Source of the DNA: Phyllobacteriaceae bacterium
GTDB taxonomy: Bacteria; Pseudomonadota; Alphaproteobacteria; Rhizobiales; Rhizobiaceae
Direction: 5' to 3'
Length of the DNA stretch: 64,000 bases
Assembly (NCBI GenBank): GCA_024742765.1
Contig: JANSXT010000011.1
Coordinates: 1-64,000 of the forward strand
A program made the translations under genes and the position numbers. This document shows, one piece after another, positions 63,786 to 64,000 of this stretch. The notes beneath the pieces were generated by a model, which was not told the origin of the DNA, did not search any database, and was given only the letters and a program-made list of their open reading frames with translations. How positions within the stretch are numbered: position 1 is the stretch's first letter; every line of letters begins with the position of its first letter.

Positions 63786-64000
63786 TCAGGAAATCATGGC
63801 CTTGTAGGCGGCTTCGTCCATCAGCGCCTCGACGGCGCTCGCATCGTCGATCCGCATCTTGAAGAACCAGCCTTCGCCGAGCGGGTCTTCATTGACCAGC
63901 GCCGGCGCGTCGCCGAGCTTGTCGTTGACCGCGATGATGGTCCCGTCGAGCGGCGCCTTGATGTCGGAGGCGACCTTGACGCTTTCGATGACGACGATCT
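63786..64000 (-). CDS. gcvH: GcvH, glycine cleavage H protein (5' end outside the window)
   Basis: The C-terminal 70 codons are present, ending TGA at 63788-63786. They contain the lipoyl-lysine motif [15 protein letters not shown] and the terminal [12 protein letters not shown], both diagnostic. The lipoylated Lys is in ESVK. The start, and presumably gcvT, lie beyond position 64000. Confidence 0.95.
   Translation of the reverse strand, partial: IVVIESVKVASDIKAPLDGTIIAVNDKLGDAPALVNEDPLGEGWFFKMRIDDASAVEALMDEAAYKAMIS

Overview
The window is high-GC, tightly packed DNA from an alphaproteobacterium, most likely order Hyphomicrobiales (Rhizobiales). The pointers are the flagellar gene order (flgG-flgA-flgI-motE-flgH-fliL-fliP-flagellins ... 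motB-motC-motD/fliK-ftcR-flgE-flgK-flgL-flaF-flbT-flgD-fliQ-flhA-fliR), the rhizobial-type FtcR/FlaF/FlbT regulators, and dispersed palindromes of a kind common in these genomes. Family cannot be fixed from the sequence alone. No tRNA, rRNA, CRISPR array, insertion sequence or prophage was seen.

Region 1 (1-25.6 kb) is a long, almost entirely plus-strand flagellar cluster. It begins inside fliE and runs through rod, P-ring, L-ring and export genes, two tandem flagellins with their own terminators, MS-ring, motor and hook-length genes, the regulator ftcR, hook and hook-filament junction genes, flaF/flbT, export genes and small chaperone or rod-binding genes. Most genes overlap by 1-4 bases. 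The striking defect is an in-frame amber codon at codon 78 of flgH, the L-ring lipoprotein gene.

Region 2 (25.6-38.9 kb): an Lrp-type regulator divergent from hpd (tyrosine catabolism); a compound interlocked inverted repeat; a minus-strand five-gene carbohydrate ABC transporter operon (binding protein, two unusual permeases, a GH63-like hydrolase, ATPase) preceded by a LacI-type palindrome; adenine deaminase; a ParDE-type toxin-antitoxin pair; a PCMT-like methyltransferase; and a TrkH potassium transporter.

Region 3 (39-51.6 kb) is mostly housekeeping: threonine dehydratase, AI-2E-type permease, MFS permease, alpha/beta hydrolase, a HlyU-family protein, aroA, an AsnC-type regulator divergent from alanine dehydrogenase, an OmpA-like protein, and a compact operon cysK - alanyl-tRNA editing protein - mercaptopyruvate sulfurtransferase - GNAT acetyltransferase.

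Region 4 (51.6-59.9 kb) looks like a photo-oxidative (singlet oxygen) stress module. It has a ChrR-like cupin protein, a short-chain dehydrogenase, and a minus-strand operon photolyase - FAD oxidoreductase - DUF1365 - cyclopropane-fatty-acid-type methyltransferase - GPH/MFS transporter. Its gene content resembles the RpoE/ChrR regulon of Rhodobacter. No sigma factor is present here, and the ChrR-like protein lacks most zinc ligands of the anti-sigma domain. The ChrR-like gene and the photolyase operon are both preceded by the same TGATCC-N16-CGTA element, which resembles ECF11 promoters, so the two units are probably co-regulated.

Region 5 (60-64 kb) holds an L-lactate dehydrogenase and the glycine cleavage genes gcvP and gcvH (the latter cut by the window edge).
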